From: GCA-2718815 sp963578105
Lineage (GTDB): Bacteria > Planctomycetota > Planctomycetia > Pirellulales > Pirellulaceae
DNA: 64,000 nucleotides
Reading direction: 5' to 3'
Assembly: GCA_963578105.1 (NCBI GenBank)
Contig: CAUZBP010000001.1
Span: forward strand, 124,001-188,000
Below the pieces are notes generated by a model, which saw only the letters and a program-made list of their open reading frames with translations, was not told where the DNA came from and made no database searches. Shown here one piece after another: positions 9,445-18,248 of the stretch. The position numbers and the translations under genes were made by a program. Position 1 is the first letter of the stretch, and every line of letters begins with the position of its first letter.

Positions 9445-10263
9445 GTGGCTGTCTTGTCACTGAACCTTCAATCGAATCATGGAACCGTGAATTCAGTGAA
9501 CCCCGAACCATTGCTTCCGCTTGGCAACACGGCATGCGACATTGGTATCGTGTTTGCACTCGGTACCGAAGCAGCTGGAATAGTTGACGAACTGGATGAT
9601 CTTGTCACAATTCGAGGCGCTGCTTTACGGGAACATCAAGGTCGGCTTGTCGGCCGGCGGGTTTCAATTGTTGAGTCAGGAGTAGGCCAGGCTAAGGCCG
9701 TCTCAGCCACGAAAGATCTCATTCGCGTGAGGCAACCCGCGTGGGTAATTTCAGCCGGATTTTCGGGATCGCTCGTGAAAAGTGTGCGCCGTGGCGACCT
9801 TGTTGTCGCGAACCAATTGGGGACATGCCAGGGCGGACAGCTAACAGTTGATTTGCAAATGAAATCTGATGAGCAGGTAGGCCTTCACGTGGGAAAAATC
9901 CTGATGACGGATCAACTGGTAAGCAGTTCATCGGAGAAGAGATCGCTGGCTGAGCAGTTTTCTGCCCTGGCAGTTGACATGGAATCTTTTGCCGTGGCCG
10001 AGGTGTGTTCTCAGGAACGGGTGAAATTTCTTGCGGTGCGCGTGATTTTGGACGGCGTCGATGATGATTTGCCGGGACATTTGGGAAAGGTACTGAATGC
10101 TGAGTCAAATCCCGAGCGACTGGGGGCGACTTTGAATGCACTATTCCGACGCCCTTCTATGGCTCGTGACCTCTGGAATTTGAGGCAATCTTCGCTTGAG
10201 ATGTCCAATCGCCTAGCAAAATTTTTGCGGGGCCTGGTGGTCCAACTCACCGGTGATTGTTAA
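9445..10263 (+). CDS. hpnG: Hopanoid-associated phosphorylase HpnG
   Basis: Nucleoside-phosphorylase superfamily protein. In the known pathway HpnG removes adenine from adenosylhopane to give a ribosylhopane intermediate. Family features are the N-terminal DIGIVFALGTEA segment, a glycine-rich ISAGFSGSL core and VDMESFAVAEVC, where the Met-Glu pair contacts ribose in relatives. It directly follows hpnH with a 73-base gap, so the pair forms a likely operon with shc. The first ~30 residues before DIGIVF look poorly conserved, so the true start may be downstream of GTG 9445. Confidence 0.87.
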   Translation: MAVLSLNLQSNHGTVNSVNPEPLLPLGNTACDIGIVFALGTEAAGIVDELDDLVTIRGAALREHQGRLVGRRVSIVESGVGQAKAVSATKDLIRVRQPAWVISAGFSGSLVKSVRRGDLVVANQLGTCQGGQLTVDLQMKSDEQVGLHVGKILMTDQLVSSSSEKRSLAEQFSALAVDMESFAVAEVCSQERVKFLAVRVILDGVDDDLPGHLGKVLNAESNPERLGATLNALFRRPSMARDLWNLRQSSLEMSNRLAKFLRGLVVQLTGDC

Positions 10264-10452
10264 CCAAACGGGCTTCCCAGCCAGCTGAGGGTTGGAATGG
10301 TCCCGCTCAAGTGGATCCGGGGTGATCAGGTCACACGTGGGAAAATTTTGGAGGTGGTGTGGTCTGATGTAATCCTTGTGTTCGCAGGCTCCAATCTGAT
10401 TCTTCGATTCCCCCGTAGCACTGCCACGCCTATCTTTCATCAACGGAACTTC

Positions 10453-11868
10453 TCAATCCACGAAGAGCCATCGAGCCAGCCAGCTTCGCGGCAGATCGTC
10501 GACGAGAACGCGTTCAGGACGACCGTTCTCCTGCAGTATCGCTTCGGCTGCCAGATAACCGCTCCGCACAGCGCCTTCCATCGTGGCGGGCCACCCGGTA
10601 CGAGTCCAGTCACCGGCCAGCATCAGGTTCTCGATCGGTGTCTGTTGCCCAGGCCGGAACTTTTCGTGACCCGGTGGCGTCACGAAAACCGCGTGTTGAT
10701 CAGTTACCAATTTCGAACGTAAGAGTTCCGCCTGCCGGGCTTCAGGAAACATTGCTTCCAGATCGGTGCGTACTTCTTTAATGATTTCAGGGTGTTGGCG
10801 CTGAGCGAGGTGTCGTGAGCCACTGATGACGACTTGATAATAGTGTCCCGACTGCGCGTTGTGGATACCACGATTAAACAGCCACTGGCTCAGATGCCCC
10901 ACCATCACTGCGTGGCGCAACGCCGTGATGGGGCGGTCGAACCACAAATGAACTCCTGTTATCGGTGCAGACCTGAACTGCTCGAGATGTTTCAATCCGG
11001 GCATCGACCGAGTGAGTTCTACTGTGCAAACATTCGCCACCTGCCGCCAGGGAACTGCCAGTACGTAAAAGTCGAATTGTCGTTGAGACCGGTCCTGCAG
11101 CCACAGGCCTGAAATTCCCTGTCGGTTTCCGGTAATCTGATACACCGGCGTGTTCAAGTGAATTCGAACGTCCTGGCTCTCCAGCCAGGGTAGGAGGCGA
11201 TCGTGGTAGATCTGGCTCAACGAGACATTGGGAATCTGAAGGGGGTAACTGTCGCGCGACGCCATGAAACCGTCGACAAAAATCTTACGAGCCGCTTGAA
11301 GAGATATTTGATCAATGCCTTCTGCAAGGGCGCTCACCAAGATTACGGCCCAGAAAAGATCAATGGTCCGTTTTGACTGCTGCCGCTGCTGTAACCACTC
11401 CAGGAAAGTCTGGCGGTCATCGGGAACCCGCTGGCGTGCCAAATGTAATAAAGTCCGTCCAATCGAGCAGCGTTCTCGTAGCGATAAATAGCGGAGACCA
11501 AATAAACTTCCTGTCAGATGCAGAGGACATGGCAACCAGGGACAGGCCGTCACGCAGGCTGGCTGGCCCAGGGGGCCAAAAAAATGCAGATTCGTTTCAG
11601 TGGTGAAGAGGTCTGAGATCTTCGTTCGCCGGCACAAGTCATCCAGGTTCGTGCAGCATCCCATGCTGACATGCTGGCAGTGATCGATTAAATCTTTGCT
11701 CTGCGGGTCAACGAACGAACCTGCGCGTCCACCTAATTGTCGGCGGGCCTCAAAGAGTTCGACGGAAAAATCACGGTTACAGAGAGCGGTGGCGGCGGCA
11801 ATGCCTGACAATCCTCCACCGATTACCGCGACACTCGGTTTACTCGATGACTCATTCAGTGGATTCAC
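10453..11868 (-). CDS. hpnE: Hydroxysqualene dehydroxylase HpnE (FAD-dependent)
   Basis: Flavoprotein that reduces hydroxysqualene to squalene, the last step of the HpnCDE route. The N-terminus carries the dinucleotide-binding motif VAVIGGGLSGIAAA, then a second nucleotide-contact segment EARRQLGGRAGS. The C-terminus has NLMLAGDWTRTGWPATMEGA, the usual FAD-closing motif of amine-oxidase/phytoene-desaturase type enzymes. Length (471) is normal. The GTG start is about 200 bases from the end of hpnD on the same strand. The gene converges on hpnG. Confidence 0.92.
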   Translation of the reverse strand: MNPLNESSSKPSVAVIGGGLSGIAAATALCNRDFSVELFEARRQLGGRAGSFVDPQSKDLIDHCQHVSMGCCTNLDDLCRRTKISDLFTTETNLHFFGPLGQPACVTACPWLPCPLHLTGSLFGLRYLSLRERCSIGRTLLHLARQRVPDDRQTFLEWLQQRQQSKRTIDLFWAVILVSALAEGIDQISLQAARKIFVDGFMASRDSYPLQIPNVSLSQIYHDRLLPWLESQDVRIHLNTPVYQITGNRQGISGLWLQDRSQRQFDFYVLAVPWRQVANVCTVELTRSMPGLKHLEQFRSAPITGVHLWFDRPITALRHAVMVGHLSQWLFNRGIHNAQSGHYYQVVISGSRHLAQRQHPEIIKEVRTDLEAMFPEARQAELLRSKLVTDQHAVFVTPPGHEKFRPGQQTPIENLMLAGDWTRTGWPATMEGAVRSGYLAAEAILQENGRPERVLVDDLPRSWLARWLFVD

Positions 11869-12074
11869 AGTGGCTACGTGGTCGAAGTGAGCGGGGTGTT
11901 AAGGTAGTGGCCCGGTTGACTGGCGCGTCAGCGATTGACGTTGGAGGATCCAAGTGAGTGTAAGGTTCGTAACCCGGCGTTTTGAGTTTAGCATTCATGG
12001 TCCGGAGAAAATTCCTGAGTGTTTTCCATGACGACGGACTAGCGATCTTGGGATGCTAAGCCGGACTTCTTATT

Positions 12075-12917
12075 TCAGGAGATTAGGACGGATAAAGCAA
12101 TCCACATTTTTTTCCAATGACCCAATTGGACAGGTTCGCTGAATACGTCGCCATTGCGACGTTTTATTTCGTGAAGAAGGCTATGATAGGTGGCGTACAT
12201 TGCTCGGAAAACACGGTGTCCGTCAGGATGCAGATAATGGAGCAGACCGAAACCTTCCTCATAGAGCTGCTCGCTACGCTGCAGTTCAAAATTCATCAGT
12301 TGCTCAAAGCGATGATCGCGGATACCCCGCTTCAGGTCATCACTGCTGTAGTCAAAACGGGTGAAATCTTCTTGGGGCAGATAAATGCGTCCGTTTGCAG
12401 CATCTTCTTTCAGGTCGCGCAAGATGTTGGTCATTTGGAATGCGATTCCACATTTCCGGGCTGGTTCGAGAGCTTCATCACCGTGGTACCCCCAAATGTG
12501 GACGCATGCCAGTCCCACGACGGATGCGACTCGATAGCAGTATTGTTCGAGTTGAAAGAAGGTATGAAATACCTGGACGTCTAAATCCGAATCAACACCC
12601 CTCAGCACTTCGTACAGGTACTCGTGCGGAATCTCAAAACGTTGAACCGTGTCAACCAGCGCCGGCAGGATCGAATCGTCCATGTGCCCTGAAAGGGCTC
12701 GTTGCAAATCCTGTTTCCAACGTTCGAGTTTTAAACGCCGGTGTTCGATAGGATGTTGGCTGTCGGCGATGTCATCACTGTAGCGCAGGTAGGCATAAAG
12801 GGCGTACATCGCCCGTCGTTTTTGCCGCGGAAGCAGCAGCAGGGGGTACGAAAAGTTGGAAGCAGATTGTTTGACGACCTGGCGACAGAAATCGTAGCTC
12901 GCTTCGAGCTTACTCAT
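12075..12917 (-). CDS. hpnD: Presqualene diphosphate synthase HpnD
   Basis: Trans-isoprenyl diphosphate synthase of the squalene/phytoene synthase family. In the HpnCDE route HpnD condenses two farnesyl diphosphates to presqualene diphosphate. The first Asp-rich Mg-binding motif is RYSDDIAD, the second lies in NILRDLKEDAANGRIYLP. The start ATG overlaps the hpnC stop by 4 bases (ATGA), which indicates translational coupling. The 280-residue length fits the family. The D/C assignment rests on gene order and on the closer resemblance of this copy to phytoene-synthase-like HpnD. Confidence 0.92.
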   Translation of the reverse strand: MSKLEASYDFCRQVVKQSASNFSYPLLLLPRQKRRAMYALYAYLRYSDDIADSQHPIEHRRLKLERWKQDLQRALSGHMDDSILPALVDTVQRFEIPHEYLYEVLRGVDSDLDVQVFHTFFQLEQYCYRVASVVGLACVHIWGYHGDEALEPARKCGIAFQMTNILRDLKEDAANGRIYLPQEDFTRFDYSSDDLKRGIRDHRFEQLMNFELQRSEQLYEEGFGLLHYLHPDGHRVFRAMYATYHSLLHEIKRRNGDVFSEPVQLGHWKKMWIALSVLIS

Positions 12918-13849
12918 GATTTAGGAATGGCACGCCATGCGTTGAGTAATGATCGTAGTTTCGTCAAAGGGCCAACTGTTGGTCGATGGCTCCAAACGTC
13001 ATAATTTCTTTTCCGAATAGCTTTCAGAATCGAGCGTCCGCCCTCGACAAACAAGTTTACCTGGATGGAGAGACTGGGTGGAACGTGAGCGACGAGGGGT
13101 CTCCCGGCTACTAAATAGGCCTCAGCTCGATCGACTTCAAAGGACAGCATGGCTTGAAAATTTTTGTTAACTTTTCGTTGCTCGAAGTCGGTTTCAGCGT
13201 ACCCGAACTCATTCCAGCTTTCCACCGGGATGTAAATACGACCCAGATCGAAATCACGGGCAATGTCCTGGCAGAAGTTTGCTAGTTGAAGTCCCGTGCA
13301 GATGGAATCTGACCAGGGTAGCAGTTCAGGTCGGTGGCAGCGACCTAGGTAGAGTATCAATTTTCCCACGGGATTCGCTGAATGTTGACAGTACCCAAGC
13401 AGGTCCTGGAAGGTTTGGTAGCGAACTTGATATTGATCCCGACGAAAAGCGGTGAGCAGATCACGGAGTGGTCGGATGGGAATGCCAAATTCATGGATTG
13501 TTTCTGCCAATGCAACGAAAACCGGGTGCCCAGCTTGTCCGTTGTAACAACTTTCTAATTGTTGTTCCCACCAGTCCAGGAGGGGAATGCGTTGGTCGGG
13601 AGCTTTGATTTCGTCGGCCAGATTGTCGGACCAACGGCAGTAGGCATAAATGTTGTAGAAATGCTGTCGTAAACGTCGCGGAATCAGCCAGCTCGTCACA
13701 AGAAAGTTCTCGTAATGACTGCGGAAAAATTTGCGACAGTAAATTCGTGCTTGTTTTTGTGTGCAAGATGGAACTCGGGAAGTCCCCGGTCCATAGAGAG
13801 ATAAATCAGAAAAAAATTTGTCGCCGTTCATCGGTTGCCGATTCGCCAA
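12914..13849 (-). CDS. hpnC: Hydroxysqualene synthase HpnC
   Basis: Second squalene/phytoene-synthase family member, expected to convert presqualene diphosphate to hydroxysqualene. The Asp motifs are present: YCRWSDNLADE near residue 70 and ANFCQDIARDFDLGRIYIP near residue 190. It is the first gene of the leftward hpnC-hpnD-hpnE operon, and its start faces ispH across about 50 bp. The N-terminal ~35 residues are less conserved and the start could lie slightly inside. Confidence 0.91.
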   Translation of the reverse strand: MANRQPMNGDKFFSDLSLYGPGTSRVPSCTQKQARIYCRKFFRSHYENFLVTSWLIPRRLRQHFYNIYAYCRWSDNLADEIKAPDQRIPLLDWWEQQLESCYNGQAGHPVFVALAETIHEFGIPIRPLRDLLTAFRRDQYQVRYQTFQDLLGYCQHSANPVGKLILYLGRCHRPELLPWSDSICTGLQLANFCQDIARDFDLGRIYIPVESWNEFGYAETDFEQRKVNKNFQAMLSFEVDRAEAYLVAGRPLVAHVPPSLSIQVNLFVEGGRSILKAIRKRNYDVWSHRPTVGPLTKLRSLLNAWRAIPKS

Positions 13850-13898
13850 GGGGACAGGTATGATGAAGTCTTAAGAACAGCACGGAGAGCGATTGATA
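13850..13898. promoter_or_regulatory. Divergent hpnC / ispH control region
   Basis: Only 49 bases separate the start codons of the leftward hpnCDE operon and the rightward ispH gene, so both promoters must lie here or overlap the coding starts. The ispH ribosome-binding site (GGAG, 13884-13887) is inside it. No clear -35/-10 pair can be named. Confidence 0.5.
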
Positions 13899-14831
13899 AT
13901 GCGAGTTATTTTAGCGAGTCCCAGGGGTTTTTGTGCTGGTGTCAACATGGCCATTGAGAGCCTGAACCTGGCGATTCAGACATTCGGTCCACCTGTCTAC
14001 GTGTACCACGAAATCGTTCACAACAAGTATGTCGTGGAATACTTTCGAGCCAAGGGGGGAATTTTCGTCGACAATTTGGATGAGGTGCCCGTAGGTGCCC
14101 ATTTGTTATTTTCAGCACATGGCGTGTCACCCGAAATCCGTCATGCAGCTCGTCAACGCAGGCTGGATGCGATCGATGCTACTTGTCCACTGGTTACCAA
14201 GGTGCATTTGGAAGCGGTTCGCTTTGCCAAGGCTGGTTACACGATCATCCTCATCGGCCACGAGGGCCACGATGAGGTCATTGGGACAATGGGTGAGGCC
14301 CCCGAAGCAATTGTGTTGGTCGAGTCGGAAGAGGATGTCGAACAGCTTGATATTTCTCAAGATGGAAAACTTGCCTATCTCACGCAAACAACGCTTTCAG
14401 TCGACGATGCAAACCGAATCATCCAGTGCCTCAAGCAGCGATTTCCTCAGCTGGAAGGACCTCCGAAAGAGGATATCTGTTACGCCACACAGAACCGACA
14501 GGAGGCCGTGCGACAACTATCACCGGAAGCTGACATCACGTTGGTTCTGGGGAGCCAGAATAGTTCCAACAGTCAACGGCTCAAGGAGTTGTCACGGGAG
14601 GAGGGTGTGCGTTCCCATTTGATCGACGGAGTATCGGACATCGATTCCGACTGGTTTCGAGGTGACGAAACCGTGTTGATCACTGCTGGAGCGAGTGCAC
14701 CCGAATCGGTTGTAGAAGAGTGTGTCGAATTTTTGCGTGTTGAGTATGACGCGCAAGTCGAAATTCGGTCCATCCGTGACGAACAAGTGCACTTTCCGCT
14801 GCCGAAGGCATTAAGGACCTTGGTACCATGA
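13899..14831 (+). CDS. ispH: 4-hydroxy-3-methylbut-2-enyl diphosphate reductase
   Basis: Last enzyme of the MEP pathway; an iron-sulfur protein that makes IPP and DMAPP. The three cluster-binding cysteines are visible at about Cys12 (PRGFCAG), Cys96 (DATCPLVTK) and Cys194 (EDICYATQNRQ), with the active-site AHG motif (FSAHGVSP). The 310-residue length is typical. The start ATG 13899 is chosen over TTG 13893 because GGAG lies 11 bases upstream. Its position at the edge of the hopanoid locus puts isoprenoid precursor supply beside triterpenoid synthesis. Confidence 0.96.
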   Translation: MRVILASPRGFCAGVNMAIESLNLAIQTFGPPVYVYHEIVHNKYVVEYFRAKGGIFVDNLDEVPVGAHLLFSAHGVSPEIRHAARQRRLDAIDATCPLVTKVHLEAVRFAKAGYTIILIGHEGHDEVIGTMGEAPEAIVLVESEEDVEQLDISQDGKLAYLTQTTLSVDDANRIIQCLKQRFPQLEGPPKEDICYATQNRQEAVRQLSPEADITLVLGSQNSSNSQRLKELSREEGVRSHLIDGVSDIDSDWFRGDETVLITAGASAPESVVEECVEFLRVEYDAQVEIRSIRDEQVHFPLPKALRTLVP

Positions 14832-14855
14832 CGCGGGTGGTTCGTCTGCCCGGAT

Positions 14856-14880
14856 GGGCATGTTTTTCATGCCCTTGTTA
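14856..14880 (+). terminator. Weak hairpin after ispH
   Basis: GGGCATG (14856-14862) and CATGCCC (14868-14874) form a 7-bp stem with a five-T loop, followed by TTGTTAAA. It sits between the convergent ispH and DUF1080 genes. The poor T-run makes termination uncertain. Confidence 0.35.
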
Positions 14881-14999
14881 AATGATTTTCCATGGTGAGT
14901 GATGCATGCTGGGCTTGAACGACATCGCCAATGGAGATGAGTCCAGAAAGTTTCCATTGGTCAATAGAGGTAGGTGGCAAATCCGTTGTCTTAAGTACA

Positions 15000-16283
15000 T
15001 TATTGACTTTCATCGGACCGCTGCCGCAATTTGCTGATCCGCAAATTTCTGAACAGCAGGTTGGTCGTTGGATCGTGTCCCTGAATAATGATAGTGCCCG
15101 CCGCGGTTCGTAGTCCCTGGCGGGGGTTCTCGTGTTTTTCACGCGTGTCGATCCAGTCGCTGACTTGATAACCATTGACCCAGACTGCCAGGTGGGGACC
15201 ATCGGCCACGATGGTTTTTTGAAACCAGATCTGATCGTCAGCGACGACATATCTGGCATTTTGACGCCGAAAAATTCCTCCAGTACCGCAATCAGTGGGT
15301 CGTGTACGGTCTCCGTCCGCATATCCGTTGTGAATCTGGCTTTCGTACCCCATCCATAATTCACCCGGTATCGAACGAAAGAAAATCCCGGAGTTGAGAT
15401 GCTCTCCCAGAATTTTACAATGCAGTTGCAACACGAAATCATCGAACCGATCAACAGTTTCGAGTTGTCCCTTCCCATCCTTGACACTCAAAACTCCTTC
15501 GCTGTTGACACTGAATTTACTCGGAAGTCCAGGGTGGATTTCCCAGCCTGACAAGTCATGACCATTAAAAAGATCTGCGAATTCCAATGGTTGCAGACGT
15601 ATGTTCCGAAATTCGATCCGGCCTTGATTGTGTTGCAAGCCAATGTGTCCTCGGTCCAACGGGTGCGGGTCGGTGTAGGTCAGGGGATTTTGATCATTGA
15701 CTACCACACGAATTTGATTCCCCAGGACCCTTATTGTCATTGAATTCCAATCCCCTTCGGCTATCGTTGCCCGTTGCTGGACGCGACCGACCAGGCTTCC
15801 CGTGGGAAAGGGGTTGTCGGGTGGCGCGACATTGACTTCGTAGCAATCTGCCGTCGGATCCAGAGGTTTGCGCGGCATGTGGAGAAACACTCCGCTGTTG
15901 GTGTTGGGGGGGCAGCGAAACTCGAGTTGCAACTTGTAATTCGAAAAGGTTGTTGTGGTGTAAAGGAATCCGACATCGCCTTGTGTTGCTACCAGGGAAT
16001 CGTTTTCGACATGCCAATCAACGTCTCCCGTCATTTGCCAGCCAAACAAAGTGGAGCCGTCGAACAGGGAAATCCAACCTTTTTCCAGTTGTTCGTCCGG
16101 GAGGAGCCGTATACGATTCGACTTGCGGGGGACCGAGTTTGTGGAGGACGTTTGTTGTTCCGTTGTAGTGTTTTGTCGCGGCACGGTGGAGGGACGGCAG
16201 GCGAGTAACAAGGCCAAGCCGAGAAACAGGGACCGGGTGGCAAATCGGGGGACAAGTGGTTGGCGAGACGAAGAGCGATACAT
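15000..16283 (-). CDS. Lipoprotein with two DUF1080 (3-keto-disaccharide hydrolase) domains
   Basis: Exported carbohydrate-active or carbohydrate-binding protein. An N-terminal lipoprotein signal ends in LALLLAC. The first DUF1080 domain starts at GWISLFDGSTLFGWQ and includes NSGVFLHMP. The second starts at FADLFNGHDLSGWE and includes NSGIFFRSIPGELWMGYESQ and GTGGIFRR. DUF1080 is abundant in planctomycetes and is linked to 3-keto-glycoside hydrolysis. Two tandem copies in one polypeptide are less common than one. The start ATG 16283 has AAGGA 7 bases upstream; the frame extends to 16388 without an equally good site. Confidence 0.87.
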   Translation of the reverse strand: MYRSSSRQPLVPRFATRSLFLGLALLLACRPSTVPRQNTTTEQQTSSTNSVPRKSNRIRLLPDEQLEKGWISLFDGSTLFGWQMTGDVDWHVENDSLVATQGDVGFLYTTTTFSNYKLQLEFRCPPNTNSGVFLHMPRKPLDPTADCYEVNVAPPDNPFPTGSLVGRVQQRATIAEGDWNSMTIRVLGNQIRVVVNDQNPLTYTDPHPLDRGHIGLQHNQGRIEFRNIRLQPLEFADLFNGHDLSGWEIHPGLPSKFSVNSEGVLSVKDGKGQLETVDRFDDFVLQLHCKILGEHLNSGIFFRSIPGELWMGYESQIHNGYADGDRTRPTDCGTGGIFRRQNARYVVADDQIWFQKTIVADGPHLAVWVNGYQVSDWIDTREKHENPRQGLRTAAGTIIIQGHDPTTNLLFRNLRISKLRQRSDESQ

Positions 16284-16393
16284 GGCAGAATCCTTCGGGA
16301 TAGGACGGCGGTGACGGTCCGTCGATGCCCAAGTATAATAATTACTTTCATCCAACTCGACGAGTCGTTGACGGTTAAATCGGAGCAAGGCTG

Positions 16394-16624
16394 ATGTCCA
16401 GGAGTGTGCACGACCTCTGTGTCGAAAATAAGATGTCAGTGGAGCGGATCGCCGAACAAAGTGGCTTGGAGCCGGGACGTGTTCAAGCGATCTATTTGGG
16501 ACGCTGGACCCCGAGTTCCAGTGAGCGAGATCGGATCGCCGCGGTTTTTGAAATCTCCCGGGAAGACATCAGTTGGGGCCACAAGACACCTATCCAGCAC
16601 ATTTATGGACAGGGGCCGACATGA
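16394..16624 (+). CDS. Small helix-turn-helix protein
   Basis: A 76-residue protein divergent from the DUF1080 lipoprotein. The pattern SVERIAEQSGLEPGRVQAIYLGRWTPSS resembles a short XRE-type helix-turn-helix: a helix, a turn at SGL and a recognition helix. It ends with a distinctive segment (DISWGHKTPIQHIYG). No other domain is present, so it may act as a small DNA-binding regulator. The target is unknown; the divergent neighbour is a natural candidate. ATG start, no strong ribosome-binding site. Confidence 0.65.
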   Translation: MSRSVHDLCVENKMSVERIAEQSGLEPGRVQAIYLGRWTPSSSERDRIAAVFEISREDISWGHKTPIQHIYGQGPT

Positions 16625-16929
16625 ACAAGTTTTAGGGCAGGCCTTGATCGGGCGAAGTTTTTACAGAACGATGCCCTGAAGTTGTGTTCGGTAAGCTGAC
16701 ACCATGTTTTGTGCGGCTCTTTCCCGGGGTCTTACCTGCCCGGACTCGGTGTTTGAATTTCAGGGGTTCCTCTGAGCTTGGAAAAGATCGCATCGATGGG
16801 TGCTCAAGTGTCCTGTGATATTTCTTAGTTGGTTGCCAGCGATTTCAGAGATGCTCTCCGCTGCGGTTGCTCTTGATATCCAGTTTTTAAAGTCTGCTAG
16901 CAAGCCCGCAATATCACACCAAGTTGGTG
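16625..16929. other. Intergenic, nothing seen
   Basis: About 300 bases between the small HTH gene and the end of the next leftward gene. No convincing frame, hairpin or repeat. Confidence 0.4.
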
Positions 16930-17397
16930 CTAGTTACCAGATGCTGGCGAGTAAATTTCCAGAAAGATTTCACCCACCGAATCTCCGAGAACACCAGTTT
17001 GGTGGTTGTCCAACTGGAGTTCTATTTGGAGTCGGTTGTGCGGCAACAGCCTGGATTCCAACAGGAACCGCTGATCATCCGCAGTTGGCTGGAGGGTGCC
17101 TAACGGTTCGTCGTTCAGGCATAGAAGGCCACGTCGTTTTCCAAAACGTAGAACAAGGTATACCCGGGTTTCCACTTCCAAACCGGTAGGGCGATTGAAC
17201 GTTCTTTGTAAACGCACAGTCCCGCAAAAGTCATCGCCAAAGGGAGTGAAGGCGCGAGTGGGCAGGCTCAATCGAATCGGGCTGGGAAGATCGGTGCGTT
17301 CTTCGTGAAGTGTGCCGTCTGCGAGTCGGATGTTGCGAGATAGTGGCAGGCATTGCCACGGTCCGCGCAGTCGTATCCTGTGTGGGACGCACATCAC
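16930..17397 (-). CDS. Hypothetical protein resembling a GH2-type sugar-binding fold
   Basis: A 155-residue leftward gene. It starts with RIRLRGPWQCLPL and has a SLPTRAFTPFGDDFCGTVRLQRTFNRP segment followed by alternating beta-like stretches (RVYLVLRFGKRRGLLCLNDEPLG). This pattern (RGPW, a short linker, then R-x-F-N-x-P) is reminiscent of the jelly-roll domain of glycoside hydrolase family 2. No catalytic domain is present, so it would be a stand-alone module. Either GTG 17397 or ATG 17394 may start it. It lies just upstream of an acyltransferase-type gene's stop on the opposite side and may be a separate unit. Confidence 0.55.
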   Translation of the reverse strand: MMCVPHRIRLRGPWQCLPLSRNIRLADGTLHEERTDLPSPIRLSLPTRAFTPFGDDFCGTVRLQRTFNRPTGLEVETRVYLVLRFGKRRGLLCLNDEPLGTLQPTADDQRFLLESRLLPHNRLQIELQLDNHQTGVLGDSVGEIFLEIYSPASGN

Positions 17398-17448
17398 CGA
17401 TATGCTAGTAGGGGCGGAGACTTTTGAGAAGTGACGTCAGTGGCCGAT

Positions 17449-18219
17449 TCAGCCGGCTTGTCGGTTTGGTCGAGTTTTCCAGTGCAAGTGATCGGTTCTT
17501 TTGTCGTCTCGCGTCACTTTTCGAGCGGGTTGCCATGTTCGCCAGGCGGCAGGCTGAGGTACGAGCATTTTTTGGCCGATTTTTCGGCGTCCGGACTTGG
17601 CCCACGCTTCTGCCTCCTCCGTGAGCTGGGTGAGCAGATCTTGCATGTGTTGCCGGTGATTCTCAACACCTTGACGGTCCACCTGACGAGGGATGTAGAG
17701 ACGGCGGCTGAGAACCACCCGAGCCCGTGAATGGGGAAAAGGTACCGCAAAACGATCCCAAGTTGGCAGACGCCAACTACGATTGTAACCAAAACCCATA
17801 GCGACCAAGGGGATACCCAGTTTGGATGCCAGGTAAATGGCACCTGCAGCCAACACCCGCCGAGGGCCTTTCGGCCCGTCCGGTGTGATGACTAAATTCA
17901 TCGTTTTGCCTTTGCGCGACAATTCCCGCAGTGCAACACCTCCTCCCCGTTTGCTGGATCCCCGGACTGTTTCGAAGCCCATGTAATGTGCAGCCGCCGA
18001 TAACCATTCCGCATCTCGATGCCGGCTGAGCAACATGGCGATGTGGCAATGGCCACGAAGGTAAAGGGGAACAGGGATGTATTCGTGCCAGAAGATAAAG
18101 ATGATGGGGCCGGAAAATTTTGGATAAGCCGGATCGACCCGGGGGTCCTCGAAGGACGCCTGTATGTCCAGCGATCCCACCAAGTTCCGTACCAATGTGG
18201 CCACACCCAGGCCTTTCAA
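17449..18219 (-). CDS. DUF374 / lysophospholipid-acyltransferase-like protein
   Basis: Membrane-associated acyltransferase-like protein. Diagnostic DUF374 segments are FIFWHEYIPVPL, LLSRHRDAEWLSAAAHYMGF, VRGSSKRGGG and TPDGPKGPRR, all in the usual order. Relatives act on lipid A or phospholipid precursors, but the acceptor is unknown here. The only in-frame standard start is TTG 18219 without a ribosome-binding site; an in-frame ATT at 18231 would give ISSKLKGLG, closer to the family's N-terminus. It follows the epimerase gene by about 30 bases, so the two are probably co-transcribed. The C-terminal ~35 residues are basic and poorly ordered. Confidence 0.83.
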   Translation of the reverse strand: MKGLGVATLVRNLVGSLDIQASFEDPRVDPAYPKFSGPIIFIFWHEYIPVPLYLRGHCHIAMLLSRHRDAEWLSAAAHYMGFETVRGSSKRGGGVALRELSRKGKTMNLVITPDGPKGPRRVLAAGAIYLASKLGIPLVAMGFGYNRSWRLPTWDRFAVPFPHSRARVVLSRRLYIPRQVDRQGVENHRQHMQDLLTQLTEEAEAWAKSGRRKIGQKMLVPQPAAWRTWQPARKVTRDDKRTDHLHWKTRPNRQAG

Positions 18220-18248
18220 TTTACTTGAAATGAAATGCTCGGAATGTT

